Source: Sporolactobacillus vineae DSM 21990 = SL153 (GTDB taxonomy: Bacteria; Bacillota; Bacilli; Bacillales; Sporolactobacillaceae). Taken from it: a stretch of 64,000 bases of DNA. The position numbers and the translations under genes are program-made. The notes under the pieces were generated by a model. The model saw only the letters and a program-made list of their open reading frames with translations. It did no database searches and was not told the origin of the DNA. The stretch lies in NCBI RefSeq assembly GCF_000377985.1, contig NZ_KB899046.1, forward strand, positions 124,001 through 188,000. Reading direction: 5' to 3'. Shown piece after piece: positions 8,621 through 16,428 of this stretch. Position 1 is the stretch's first letter; each line of letters begins with the position of its first letter.

Positions 8621-9724
8621 TTATGCCGGCAAGACCAGATGCTGACCTGGATAGATCAGCGTCGAGGAAAGATGATTCAGGCGCATCAGCTTATTGACCG
8701 TAATCCCGTTCAGCGTCGCAATTGTCCAGAGATTGTCGCCGCTCTTTACCTGATAGCTTCCGCCGCTGACGGATGCGGTCCGGGCCGCCGCCTTCTGTGC
8801 GGAAGAAGTTGCCGGTGCAGAACCAGTCAGTTTCAGCTGCTGGCCGGGATAAATCAGATCGGAACGGAGCCCATTCGCCTGTTTGATCGCTTTCACCGAT
8901 GTACTGTGCGCAGCCGCAATGGCCCACAGACTGTCGCCGCTCTTTACCGTGTAAGCGGAATTTGCCGCCCGGCCCGTCGTTCCTTGCCCGGATGATGGTG
9001 CCGGTGCAGAGGACGTCTTCTCAGCTGTTGCCCCACTGGATGCAGAACCTGACAGTTTCAGCTGCTGGCCAGGATAAATCAGATTGGAACGGAGCCCATT
9101 CGCCTGTTTGATCGCTTTCACCGATGTGCCGTGCGCCGTCGCGATCGCCCACAGGCTGTCGCCGCTCTTCACTGTGTAAGCGGATGCGGCCGGTGCAGCG
9201 ACCGAAGCCGCTGACGACAGCGATGCAGAAGAAGATGTCTGTGCAGCCGGTTTTCCATCCAGAATTCTTTTCGCCAGCACAAAGCGAGGCTCCCAGTAAA
9301 CCTGGGCATGGCCGCCGCTGAATACATTGGTGACGTGAACACCGAATGTGTCTTCCGTACTGATCATCTGCCCGTTGCCGATATAGATCCCGACATGACT
9401 GATTCGCCCATTGCCGGAGATGTCAAAGAACAGCAGATCGCCGGGCTGTAAATGATTCCGGTCTACGGTTGTCCCCCTGGTTGCCTGCTGTGCCGCAGTC
9501 CGCGGCAAAGTAATACCGGCTGCGGTCTTATATATGTACTGGGTAAACGAAGAACAGTCAAAGCTGGCCGTCGAAAATGCCGGTGCGCCGTAATTCATCG
9601 GTGTCCCCTTGAAATCAATGGCCCGATTGATAATCTCCTGACCTGTTGCCGCCGAAGCGCTCTGACCGGAAACAGAAAGGAAAAAACCTCCGGCGAGCAC
9701 CGCAGGCACGATCATTTTTTTCAT
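8621..9724 (-). CDS. Secreted NlpC/P60 peptidoglycan endopeptidase with three LysM domains
   Basis: This 367-residue secreted cell-wall hydrolase has a signal peptide (about 1-25, AAG cut region SASAA) and then the catalytic NlpC/P60 domain first (about 28-150), with Cys57 in FDCSSFTQY and His110 in RISHVGIYIG. Three C-terminal LysM domains follow (about 182-225, 257-300 and 323-366), each with the YxVKSGDxLW pattern and PGQ-L-L end, joined by Ser/Ala/Thr linkers. Such enzymes cleave the D-Glu-diaminopimelate bond and act in cell separation or turnover. The reverse order, LysM first, is commoner. The start ATG follows GGAGGCG. LysM copies 1 and 2 are nearly identical, which suggests recent duplication. 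Confidence 0.93.
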   Translation of the reverse strand: MKKMIVPAVLAGGFFLSVSGQSASAATGQEIINRAIDFKGTPMNYGAPAFSTASFDCSSFTQYIYKTAAGITLPRTAAQQATRGTTVDRNHLQPGDLLFFDISGNGRISHVGIYIGNGQMISTEDTFGVHVTNVFSGGHAQVYWEPRFVLAKRILDGKPAAQTSSSASLSSAASVAAPAASAYTVKSGDSLWAIATAHGTSVKAIKQANGLRSNLIYPGQQLKLSGSASSGATAEKTSSAPAPSSGQGTTGRAANSAYTVKSGDSLWAIAAAHSTSVKAIKQANGLRSDLIYPGQQLKLTGSAPATSSAQKAAARTASVSGGSYQVKSGDNLWTIATLNGITVNKLMRLNHLSSTLIYPGQHLVLPA

Positions 9725-9851
9725 GATCCATCGCCTCCGAAAAGCTTAATGTTCTGTATGAATTGCGGATGATCCGTTCATTCTGAGTTGTTTCTTTAAT
9801 ATTACCATCTTTATCCACGGGATGGGTAATTTTTACCGAATCCTTTTTCAC

Positions 9852-11627
9852 TCATGCATCCAGAGAAGCCAGGGTGATCTGCCGGTTAATCAGCGGGATC
9901 TGGCTCAACAGACTGGCCGCCGGCAGCGGTCTGCCGAACAAGTACCCCTGAGCCAGATCGCAATGCAGCTGTTTCAGGAACCGGACATGTTCCGCCGTCT
10001 CTACACCTTCGGCAACAACCTGCAGTTTCAGCTCCTCAGCCAGGGCGATGATCGTGCGGATCAATGCGGTATTGTGCTGGTTGTAGTAGTCCTTACGAAT
10101 AAAAGACTGATCGATCTTCATCTGCGTCAGCGGCAGCGCCTTGAGATAATTCAGTGAATTATAGCCGGTTCCAAAGTCATCAATGCTGATTCCGGTACCA
10201 AGATCGCGCAGCTCGCCCAGTTTTCTGGCCATCATGAGCAGATCGGCATCCGCTGTCTCAGTGATTTCAAGATGAAGCAGCTGCGGTGGAAAATGCGTCT
10301 TCCGGAGTGTTTGTCGGACAAGGTCAGCCAGATTGTCCTGCAGGACCTGTTTCGGCGACAAATTGACCGACAGGCGAAAATCAAAGCCCAGCTCATTCCA
10401 GATTTTTGTCTGCCGGCAGGCGGTCTCCAGCGCCCACTCGCCGATCTCTTCAATGATCCCGATTTGTTCTGCAAGCGGAATAAACACGCTTGGCGAAATC
10501 ACCCCGAGATTCGGGTGGACCCAGCGCATCAGTGCTTCATTGCCCTGCATCGTCCCCGAACGCAAATCAATCTGCGGCTGATAATACATGACCAGCTGAT
10601 CGCGGCTGAGCGCCCGGCGCAGATCCATTTCCAGTTCCAGCTGCTTCTTCATCTTTCTGCCGATCGCCGGGTTGAAAATCTGATATTTCCCCTTGCTGAC
10701 TTTTTTGGCGTAATGAATGGCTGCTTCCGCATGTTCGATCATCTGGCTCCGGTTATCGGCATCATCAGGGAAGAAGCTGATGCCCATCGTCACGGATTCA
10801 TACCAGGGCGACTGGTTCAGGCTCAGGGGTCCGGTAAATTCCTCGCTGATCCTCTTCATATGCCGCTCCGCTTCTGCCCGCGAGATATCCTTCAGAAGAA
10901 TTGCAAATGTGTCCCCCTGAAAATGGTACACATGATCACGCTCGCAGGCGGCAAGCCGTTTCGCGGCCAGAATAAGAAGCTGATTGCCAGCTTCATGACC
11001 AAGCGTGTCGTTCACCCGGGTAAGGCCGTCGACATCGACAAGGATCAGGGCAAACGAAACGGCCCCGCCATCCAGAATCTCATGCAGCATATCATGGCGC
11101 AGACGCAGGCGACCCGGCAGGCCGGTCATCGGATCCGTTCCCGGCTGATCCGATGGCGCAGACGGTTCGGAAGCGACCCGGATGGTACCCGCGTACAGTT
11201 TCCCGCCGCCGGAACTGCTGACCCGCTTTGCGGTGACGTTCAGTAAAATCTTCGACCCGTCACGCCGTACTCCGGTCAGTTTCGCTTGAAATTCCCTGCG
11301 CTTTCCCTCCCGGAGTTCTTTCAACAATTGTGCGGCATTCCCGGAATTTTCGACCGTTGTAATGTCCTGCCATTTCATCCTCTTAAAATCTTTAATGCTG
11401 TAATCCAATACAGCACATAAGCTCGGATTAACATAGATGAAGTGATCATTTTTCAGGATAAAAGCACCGTCGCTGAGACTGTCGGTCAGCTCCCGGATTG
11501 TTGTTTCCCGATTGCTTTCGGAATGCTGGAGCACGTGATGCAAATACAGCCATAAAACAATCAGGCAAAATATGGCGGATGCGGCCAGCATAATCACTGT
11601 CAATGCTCCGGGAGTCGCAATACTCAT
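9852..11627 (-). CDS. Membrane PAS-GGDEF-EAL protein, probable c-di-GMP phosphodiesterase
   Basis: This 591-residue protein has one N-terminal membrane helix (about 7-28), a PAS domain (about 45-145), a GGDEF domain and a C-terminal EAL domain. The GGDEF active loop is degenerate: FQGDTF replaces RFGGDEF, so cyclase activity is unlikely. The EAL domain looks intact: NEALMRW, SVNLSPKQV, LEITETAD, IDDFGTGYNSL, MKIDQSFI and VVAEGVETAEH supply the metal and catalytic residues. It is therefore predicted to degrade cyclic di-GMP, with PAS/GGDEF as regulatory parts. I chose the ATG at 11627 with GGGTG upstream; an in-frame ORF extends 34 codons further. It stands alone on its strand between the cell-wall hydrolase and pdxK. 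Confidence 0.9.
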   Translation of the reverse strand: MSIATPGALTVIMLAASAIFCLIVLWLYLHHVLQHSESNRETTIRELTDSLSDGAFILKNDHFIYVNPSLCAVLDYSIKDFKRMKWQDITTVENSGNAAQLLKELREGKRREFQAKLTGVRRDGSKILLNVTAKRVSSSGGGKLYAGTIRVASEPSAPSDQPGTDPMTGLPGRLRLRHDMLHEILDGGAVSFALILVDVDGLTRVNDTLGHEAGNQLLILAAKRLAACERDHVYHFQGDTFAILLKDISRAEAERHMKRISEEFTGPLSLNQSPWYESVTMGISFFPDDADNRSQMIEHAEAAIHYAKKVSKGKYQIFNPAIGRKMKKQLELEMDLRRALSRDQLVMYYQPQIDLRSGTMQGNEALMRWVHPNLGVISPSVFIPLAEQIGIIEEIGEWALETACRQTKIWNELGFDFRLSVNLSPKQVLQDNLADLVRQTLRKTHFPPQLLHLEITETADADLLMMARKLGELRDLGTGISIDDFGTGYNSLNYLKALPLTQMKIDQSFIRKDYYNQHNTALIRTIIALAEELKLQVVAEGVETAEHVRFLKQLHCDLAQGYLFGRPLPAASLLSQIPLINRQITLASLDA

Positions 11628-11830
11628 CAATACACCCGCTTTCTGATGAACCGTGATCAGGCAATCTATTTCCCATATCTTATATCGGCACATCAATGAA
11701 TCTCTTAATATGAAAAAGATAATGTTCACAATTTCATTTTACCGGTTCCATCCATGCAGAAATGTTCTTTCTTCCCCGACTGTTACACCTGACAAAAGGA
11801 ATCCGGATAGTTTTTTTTTCGCCGACTCAT

Positions 11831-11836
11831 TATAAT
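11831..11836 (+). promoter_or_regulatory. -10 box upstream of pdxK
   Basis: A perfect TATAAT lies about 40 bases before the pdxK start. A clear -35 box is missing, because the expected place is a long T-run. Confidence 0.45.
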
Positions 11837-11874
11837 TAAGAAAACAGTGAATCCTTCAGGGAGGTAAAATAGTG

Positions 11875-12711
11875 ATGAAACATTTCAAAGCAATGACGAT
11901 CGCCGGTTCGGATACAAGCGGCGGCGCCGGCATGCAGGCAGATCTGAAAACTTTTCAGGAACTCGGCGTTTACGGAATGACGGCGCTGACTTGCGTCGTG
12001 ACGATGGATCCCTTTCACCATTGGGCACATTCCGTCACCATGCTGGATGTCGATCTGCTCAAAAAGCAGCTGGCGACGATCGTGAACGGAATCGGTGTCG
12101 ATGCGATGAAAACAGGAATGCTCGGTTCTCCTGAAGTGATTCAGACCGCTGCCGATACGATTCGGAACAATAAGTTAAAATCTGTTGTCATTGATCCGGT
12201 CATGATCTGCAAGGGTGCTGAAGAAGAACTCCAGCCGGAGCTGCAGCCGGAGAATACGGCCGCCATCCGGGAATTGCTGCTTCCTCAGGCGCTGATTACG
12301 ACACCGAATCTGTATGAAGCCGCTAAACTTGCCGGAACTTCAGTGATTACGAATGTGGACGGCATGAAGAAGGCTGCGGCCAGGCTCGTTGCTCTCGGTG
12401 CGAAAAATGCGCTGGTCAAAGGCGGCAGCAGGCTGAAAGATACGGATCAGGCCATTGATGTCCTGTATGATGGGAAAAATTTCGACGTGATTGCTCGGGA
12501 AAAGATCGATACACCGAACATTCATGGTGCCGGCTGTACCTATGCTGCAGCGATCACCGCTGAGCTTGCCAAGGGCAACTCTGTACCGGATGCCGTCCAT
12601 GTAGCCAAAGACTTTGTCACTGCCGGCATCCGCGCATCGTTCCCGCTCAACCAGTATGCCGGTCCGACCGACCACAGTGCCTACAAACGTCAGCTCATTG
12701 CCAATAAATAA
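11875..12711 (+). CDS. pdxK: Pyridoxal/pyridoxine kinase, ThiD-like PdxK
   Basis: This 278-residue ribokinase-fold enzyme phosphorylates B6 vitamers with ATP. It opens AMTIAGSDTSGGAGMQADLKTF, the ThiD/PdxK signature, has the anion-hole end IHGAGCTYAAAITAELAKG, and matches Bacillus PdxK in the ALTCVVTMDP and VIDPVMICKGAEE segments. The MICKG motif is typical of this Bacillus-type pyridoxine kinase; HMP kinase ThiD is the close alternative. GGGAGG lies ten bases before the ATG at 11875; a GTG three bases earlier is also possible. A GC-rich terminator follows. Confidence 0.87.
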   Translation: MKHFKAMTIAGSDTSGGAGMQADLKTFQELGVYGMTALTCVVTMDPFHHWAHSVTMLDVDLLKKQLATIVNGIGVDAMKTGMLGSPEVIQTAADTIRNNKLKSVVIDPVMICKGAEEELQPELQPENTAAIRELLLPQALITTPNLYEAAKLAGTSVITNVDGMKKAAARLVALGAKNALVKGGSRLKDTDQAIDVLYDGKNFDVIAREKIDTPNIHGAGCTYAAAITAELAKGNSVPDAVHVAKDFVTAGIRASFPLNQYAGPTDHSAYKRQLIANK

Positions 12712-12715
12712 CAGG

Positions 12716-12751
12716 CAGCCCCGGAAGATTCGACCCCGGGGCTGTATTTTT
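12716..12751 (+). terminator. Terminator of pdxK
   Basis: CAGCCCCGG pairs with CCGGGGCTG around a short loop and is followed by TATTTTTA. Confidence 0.8.
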
Positions 12752-12782
12752 ACGCCAATAAAGATCAGAGGATCGATGCGCT

Positions 12783-13412
12783 ATGACAGTGATTAAAAAT
12801 ATTTACTGCGTCGGCCGCAATTACGCGCTGCACGCCCAGGAACTGAATAATGCAGTCCCGGACGCACCGATGTTCTTCTTCAAGCCGACGCACGCCGTCG
12901 TGTGGACGGATGGAAAAACCGTCACATTGCCGGGTCATCAGGGAAGTGTCCACTATGAAGCAGAGTGGGTTATCCATATCGGCAGCGATTTCACACCCGG
13001 CGCAGCGGCAGACGACCTGATCGACAGCATGGCCCTCGGCATCGATTTTACCCTGCGCGACGTCCAGTCCGTCCTGAAGAAGAAGGGCTACCCGTGGCTC
13101 GCCGCCAAAGGCTTCCTTCATTCTGCCGTGCTGACGCCCTTTACCGACTTTCCCGGCATCAAGGCCTGCACGAAAGCAGATTTTTCACTGGAGATCAATG
13201 GGCATGAACGGCAGCGCGGCAACATCGGCCAGATGATTTTCGATCCGCAGGCCTTGATCGACTATTGCGGCACCCATTACGGTCTCGGAGCCGGAGACAT
13301 CATCTTCACCGGCACGCCCGCCGGCGTCGGCCAGGTTGCCGATGGCGATCAGTTCGATCTGAAGTGGGGAGACGTCAGCCTCGGCGCATTCCGTGCAGCT
13401 CTGGAGAAGTGA
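12783..13412 (+). CDS. Fumarylacetoacetate hydrolase (FAH) family protein
   Basis: This 209-residue protein has the compact FAH fold shared by acylpyruvate hydrolases, oxaloacetate decarboxylases and isomerases of aromatic catabolism. The metal-binding HYEAEWVIHIG, the following SMALGIDFTLRDVQ, and the C-terminal FTGTPAGVGQV are all present. Size fits the YcgM/FAHD1 group, which cleaves acylpyruvates or decarboxylates oxaloacetate; which substrate applies here cannot be told. It follows the pdxK terminator by about 30 bases on the same strand, and no aromatic-catabolism genes are near, so a housekeeping oxaloacetate-repair role is more likely than a pathway role. Confidence 0.85.
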   Translation: MTVIKNIYCVGRNYALHAQELNNAVPDAPMFFFKPTHAVVWTDGKTVTLPGHQGSVHYEAEWVIHIGSDFTPGAAADDLIDSMALGIDFTLRDVQSVLKKKGYPWLAAKGFLHSAVLTPFTDFPGIKACTKADFSLEINGHERQRGNIGQMIFDPQALIDYCGTHYGLGAGDIIFTGTPAGVGQVADGDQFDLKWGDVSLGAFRAALEK

Positions 13413-13440
13413 TCCGGTACGCCCGTATCTAAGTGCCGCC

Positions 13441-13464
13441 GAACATGAGCTGCAGCTTATGTTC
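13441..13464. terminator. Near-palindrome between convergent FAH and TetR genes
   Basis: GAACATGAGCTG and CAGCTTATGTTC form a 24-base near-perfect palindrome with one G-T pair, overlapping the end of the TetR gene. It may end transcription from either side, though no U-run follows. Confidence 0.35.
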
Positions 13465-14074
13465 TATCGTCAATCCGGATGCCGAGCGTTTGCAGCGGTC
13501 CCCTGGTGACAACCTGATAGATCCGGCGGGCCATATCCTGCTCTGAAATGTGCCTGCCGGTCCGGAACCACCATTCAATCAGTCCGATCATACCTGAGGA
13601 AATGAAAATCGGCAGGATCTCCATCGTTATCGCATCGGCATGACTGTCCGTCGGCAGAATCCCGCCGATTTCCCGGCGGAATTTGGCCAGGAAGCACTGC
13701 TGGAGCCGCCCTTTGAAATTGGGGACACCTTCATTAAACAGCATGGCACGGAAGAAGCGTTCATTCTTCCGGAAAAAAGTATAGATGCTGCTCAGAAAAC
13801 GGATTCCCCGTTCCGGAACGATGATTCCGTTCTGGAAATAGTGCTGCGGCTGGAAGTGGCCGACCGTCGCATCCAGACCTTCCCGCATGACTTTATCCAG
13901 CAGGTCGAATTTATCTTTATAGTGCAGGTAGAATGTGCCGCGACCGATATTGGCGGCCTGCGTGATATCTTTTACCGTGATTTCATTAAAGTTCTTCTGC
14001 AGCAGCAGATCGAGAAAGCGGGAGCGGATCGCCGCCTGAGTTTTAACGATCCGAAGATCCGTCGTTCCACTCAT
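13457..14074 (-). CDS. TetR family transcriptional regulator
   Basis: This 205-residue regulator has an N-terminal TetR helix-turn-helix (about 10-56: IRSRFLDLLLQKNFNEITVKDITQ, then IGRGTFYLHYKDKFDLL) and a C-terminal ligand domain of the YcdC/DhaS-like type. It is divergent from an ABC exporter, and a perfect TGAACAC/GTGTTCA palindrome lies between them, so it very likely represses the exporter and possibly itself. The start at 14074 is chosen from AAAGGAGG eight bases upstream; an in-frame ORF extends 20 codons further without a ribosome site. The inducer is unknown. Confidence 0.9.
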   Translation of the reverse strand: MSGTTDLRIVKTQAAIRSRFLDLLLQKNFNEITVKDITQAANIGRGTFYLHYKDKFDLLDKVMREGLDATVGHFQPQHYFQNGIIVPERGIRFLSSIYTFFRKNERFFRAMLFNEGVPNFKGRLQQCFLAKFRREIGGILPTDSHADAITMEILPIFISSGMIGLIEWWFRTGRHISEQDMARRIYQVVTRGPLQTLGIRIDDRT

Positions 14075-14175
14075 GACTTTTTCCTCCTTTGATTGTGCCG
14101 TGCCGAATGATCCGTCGAAAAAAGACAGAATCATTCATAATGTCCATAAATGACCACATTGTGCTTTATTGAATA

Positions 14176-14204
14176 TTGAACATTTGCTGGGAACATTCTA
14201 TCAT
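14176..14204 (+). promoter_or_regulatory. Promoter of the ABC exporter operon
   Basis: TTGAAC, a 17-base spacer and TATCAT precede the exporter genes. The palindromic operator begins within about ten bases after the -10, fitting repression by steric block. Confidence 0.55.
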
Positions 14205-14210
14205 AATTAA

Positions 14211-14225
14211 TGAACACGGTGTTCA
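14211..14225. promoter_or_regulatory. Probable TetR-family operator
   Basis: TGAACACGGTGTTCA is a perfect palindrome around a central G, between the divergent regulator and exporter. A related half-site (TTGAACA, then GGAACATTC) lies about 30 bases upstream, so two operators may exist. Confidence 0.65.
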
Positions 14226-14249
14226 ATAATCATCAAGGATGTGATGCGC

Positions 14250-14969
14250 ATGTCTCACCCGATTAAAGGCGAACATCTCTATAAAAAATTTAAAAAGCAG
14301 GTTGTCCTGGATGATGTGTCGCTGACCCTGAACGAAGGGGAGATCTACGGGCTGATCGGTCCGTCCGGAGCAGGCAAGACCACCCTTGTCCGGATTCTGC
14401 TCGGTCTGGAAAAGGCGGACAGCGGAGACGTGGAGCTGTTCGAACAGCGGCCGACGCTGGATGCGTTTCGTTCGCTCGGCTATATGGCTCAGTCCGACGC
14501 GCTGTATAACGAGCTGACCGCCTATCAGAACCTGGAATTCTTTGCATCGATACAGGGTCTGCACGGAAATCGAAAAAGGCAGCGGATCATGGAAGTGGCG
14601 GAAAGCGTCGGGCTGGAAAAAGAGATGAAGAAAGGTGTCGCCCAGTTTTCCGGCGGCATGCGGCGGCGCCTGTCACTCGCGGCGGCACTGATTCACGAGC
14701 CGCGGCTCTACCTTCTCGATGAACCGACAGTTGGGCTTGATCCTTTGATCCGCCGCGACATCTGGACCCTGTTCCGGTTTCTGAGAAGCAAAGGCGCAAC
14801 AATGATCGTCACGACCCATGTCATGGACGAAGTCGCCAAATGCGACCGGGTCGGACTGCTCAGCGACGGCCATCTGATTGCGGAAGGGGCACCGAAAGAG
14901 CTGACCGAACGCTACGGCGTGGCGACGGTTGAAGACGTCTTTCTGGTGAAAGAAGGTGCGGCAAAATGA
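14250..14969 (+). CDS. ABC transporter ATP-binding protein (drug/antibiotic exporter type)
   Basis: This 239-residue ATPase drives the permease encoded next. It has Walker A GPSGAGKTT (about residue 34), Q-loop region YMAQSDALYNELT, signature FSGGMRRRLSLAAAL, Walker B LYLLDEPTVGLDP and H-loop TTHVMDE. The pattern fits the CcmA/DrrA group of ABC-2 exporters. The ATG at 14250 has AAGGA ten bases upstream; earlier in-frame starts at 14241 and 14244 are too close to it. The stop overlaps the permease start by four bases, so the two are coupled. TetR control suggests export of a toxic compound, but the substrate is not shown. Confidence 0.92.
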   Translation: MSHPIKGEHLYKKFKKQVVLDDVSLTLNEGEIYGLIGPSGAGKTTLVRILLGLEKADSGDVELFEQRPTLDAFRSLGYMAQSDALYNELTAYQNLEFFASIQGLHGNRKRQRIMEVAESVGLEKEMKKGVAQFSGGMRRRLSLAAALIHEPRLYLLDEPTVGLDPLIRRDIWTLFRFLRSKGATMIVTTHVMDEVAKCDRVGLLSDGHLIAEGAPKELTERYGVATVEDVFLVKEGAAK

Positions 14970-16171
14970 GTAATCTTTTCGCGATGGCCCGCCGGATTAT
15001 CCGCCAGATTCTCCGCGACAGACGGACGCTTGCCCTCCTGATCATGGCACCGCTCCTGATCCTGACACTCGTCTGGTTCATCTTCGGCGCCAAAACGTCC
15101 GAACCGAATCTGGCCGTCATCAATGCCCAGTCATCGGATTTTGCATCTGCATTTCCGACCTCTCAATATACGCGAATGAGCCCGCTGGAAGCGCACCAGG
15201 CTCTCGCAGATAAAAAAATTGACGCTTATGTTGACTTGAGCACACCAGTCAACGTACATCTTGAAGGCAGTGATCCTTCCCGCAACGGACTGGCAATGAA
15301 CCGGATTCAGAAATCGATGCAGAAAGTCCAGCAGATCAATGTCACAAAGATGTCGAATCAGTTGAAAAGCATCATTCAGACGCAGCAAAAGGCGATTCAG
15401 GGCCAGCAGCAGGTGATGAAGAAGATGATGGCCGCCCTGCATCTGTATGCGCCGGGTACATTGGCACAGATTCAGAAGCAGGCACCGAAGCAAACCCGTC
15501 CTGCCGCTATGCAGACGCCGGAGAAGGTTTCCCTTGATCTTTCCTACCTGCACGGCAACAACAGCCTGAACACCTTCGATGCGTTCGGTCCGGCCATGGT
15601 CGGTATCTTCGTCTTTCTGTTCATCTTCATGATCGGCGGTGTCTCGTTTCTTCGCGAACGGACAACGGGCACACTCGACCGGCTGATGGCCTCACCAATC
15701 AAAAATTATCAGATTATCTGGGGCTATATGATCGGGTTCGGCCTGTTCGTCATCGTCCAGTCGTTCATTCTGACCTGTTATCTGGTCTATGTGCTCAACA
15801 TCTATAATGTCGGCAGTCTGTTCGACGTCCTGATGATCGTCTTCATTCTTTCATTCAGTGCGCTGTCGCTCAGCATCCTGCTGTCGACTGCGGCAAAAAA
15901 TGAACTGCAGATGTTCCAGTTCATCCCGCTCGTCATCGTTCCTCAGGTTTTCCTGTCCGGGCTGTTTCCGATCGACACGCTGCCGAAATGGGTTCAGGTG
16001 ATCGGCGACCTGATGCCGATTCATTACTCCACTGAGGCGCTGCGGAATATTATGATCCGCGGCACGGGATTCGCCGGGTGGTGGCTTGACGGGCTGGTAC
16101 TTGTCCTGTTCTCCGTGGTTTTCATTACGATCAACATCATTGCCATCCGCCGTTCGCGGCCTCTGGCCTGA
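14966..16171 (+). CDS. ABC-2 type exporter permease
   Basis: This 401-residue membrane partner of the preceding ATPase has one N-terminal helix (about 20-41, TLALLIMAPLLILTLVWFIF), a large outer domain (about 45-195) rich in Gln and Met with a likely amphipathic coiled region, then five C-terminal helices ending near residue 395. The motif RERTTGTLDRLMASPIKNYQ is typical of ABC-2 permeases such as YhgE/NatB/DrrB relatives. It ends 22 bases before a strong terminator. Multidrug or lipid export is inferred from the family and TetR control. Confidence 0.9.
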   Translation: MSNLFAMARRIIRQILRDRRTLALLIMAPLLILTLVWFIFGAKTSEPNLAVINAQSSDFASAFPTSQYTRMSPLEAHQALADKKIDAYVDLSTPVNVHLEGSDPSRNGLAMNRIQKSMQKVQQINVTKMSNQLKSIIQTQQKAIQGQQQVMKKMMAALHLYAPGTLAQIQKQAPKQTRPAAMQTPEKVSLDLSYLHGNNSLNTFDAFGPAMVGIFVFLFIFMIGGVSFLRERTTGTLDRLMASPIKNYQIIWGYMIGFGLFVIVQSFILTCYLVYVLNIYNVGSLFDVLMIVFILSFSALSLSILLSTAAKNELQMFQFIPLVIVPQVFLSGLFPIDTLPKWVQVIGDLMPIHYSTEALRNIMIRGTGFAGWWLDGLVLVLFSVVFITINIIAIRRSRPLA

Positions 16172-16192
16172 TGCCCTGAATCATGCATTAAA

Positions 16193-16225
16193 GCGCACCA
16201 GAGCTTTTCCCGGTGCGTTTTTTTT
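16193..16225 (+). terminator. Terminator of the ABC exporter operon
   Basis: CGCACC (16194-16199) pairs with GGTGCG (16212-16217) and is followed by eight T residues. Confidence 0.87.
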
Positions 16226-16428
16226 CGTCCTTCATTCTTTGGCTGCAGAAGTATGCGGTGTCGCTTTTCCTTGATGAATGACTCCTTTTTTCATCATCGT
16301 AATGAATCCGGAGACATTCAAGACTTCTCTGCACGAATAGAATTCTTTTGTTCTTCATCCGGACTGCATGCATACCCTTGGATTAAATGGGCCGCTGACC
16401 ATGCCCACAATAAATGGGGTGACCGCAT

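Noticed and set aside
9615-9851. Short minus-strand frame bridging the EAL gene end and the NlpC gene start
   Set aside because: It overlaps the signal peptide region of the NlpC gene in another frame and has no ribosome site. It is probably chance.
10272-11246. 324-codon plus-strand frame opposite the EAL gene
   Set aside because: It is a shadow of the PAS-GGDEF-EAL coding frame, with no ribosome site or domain.
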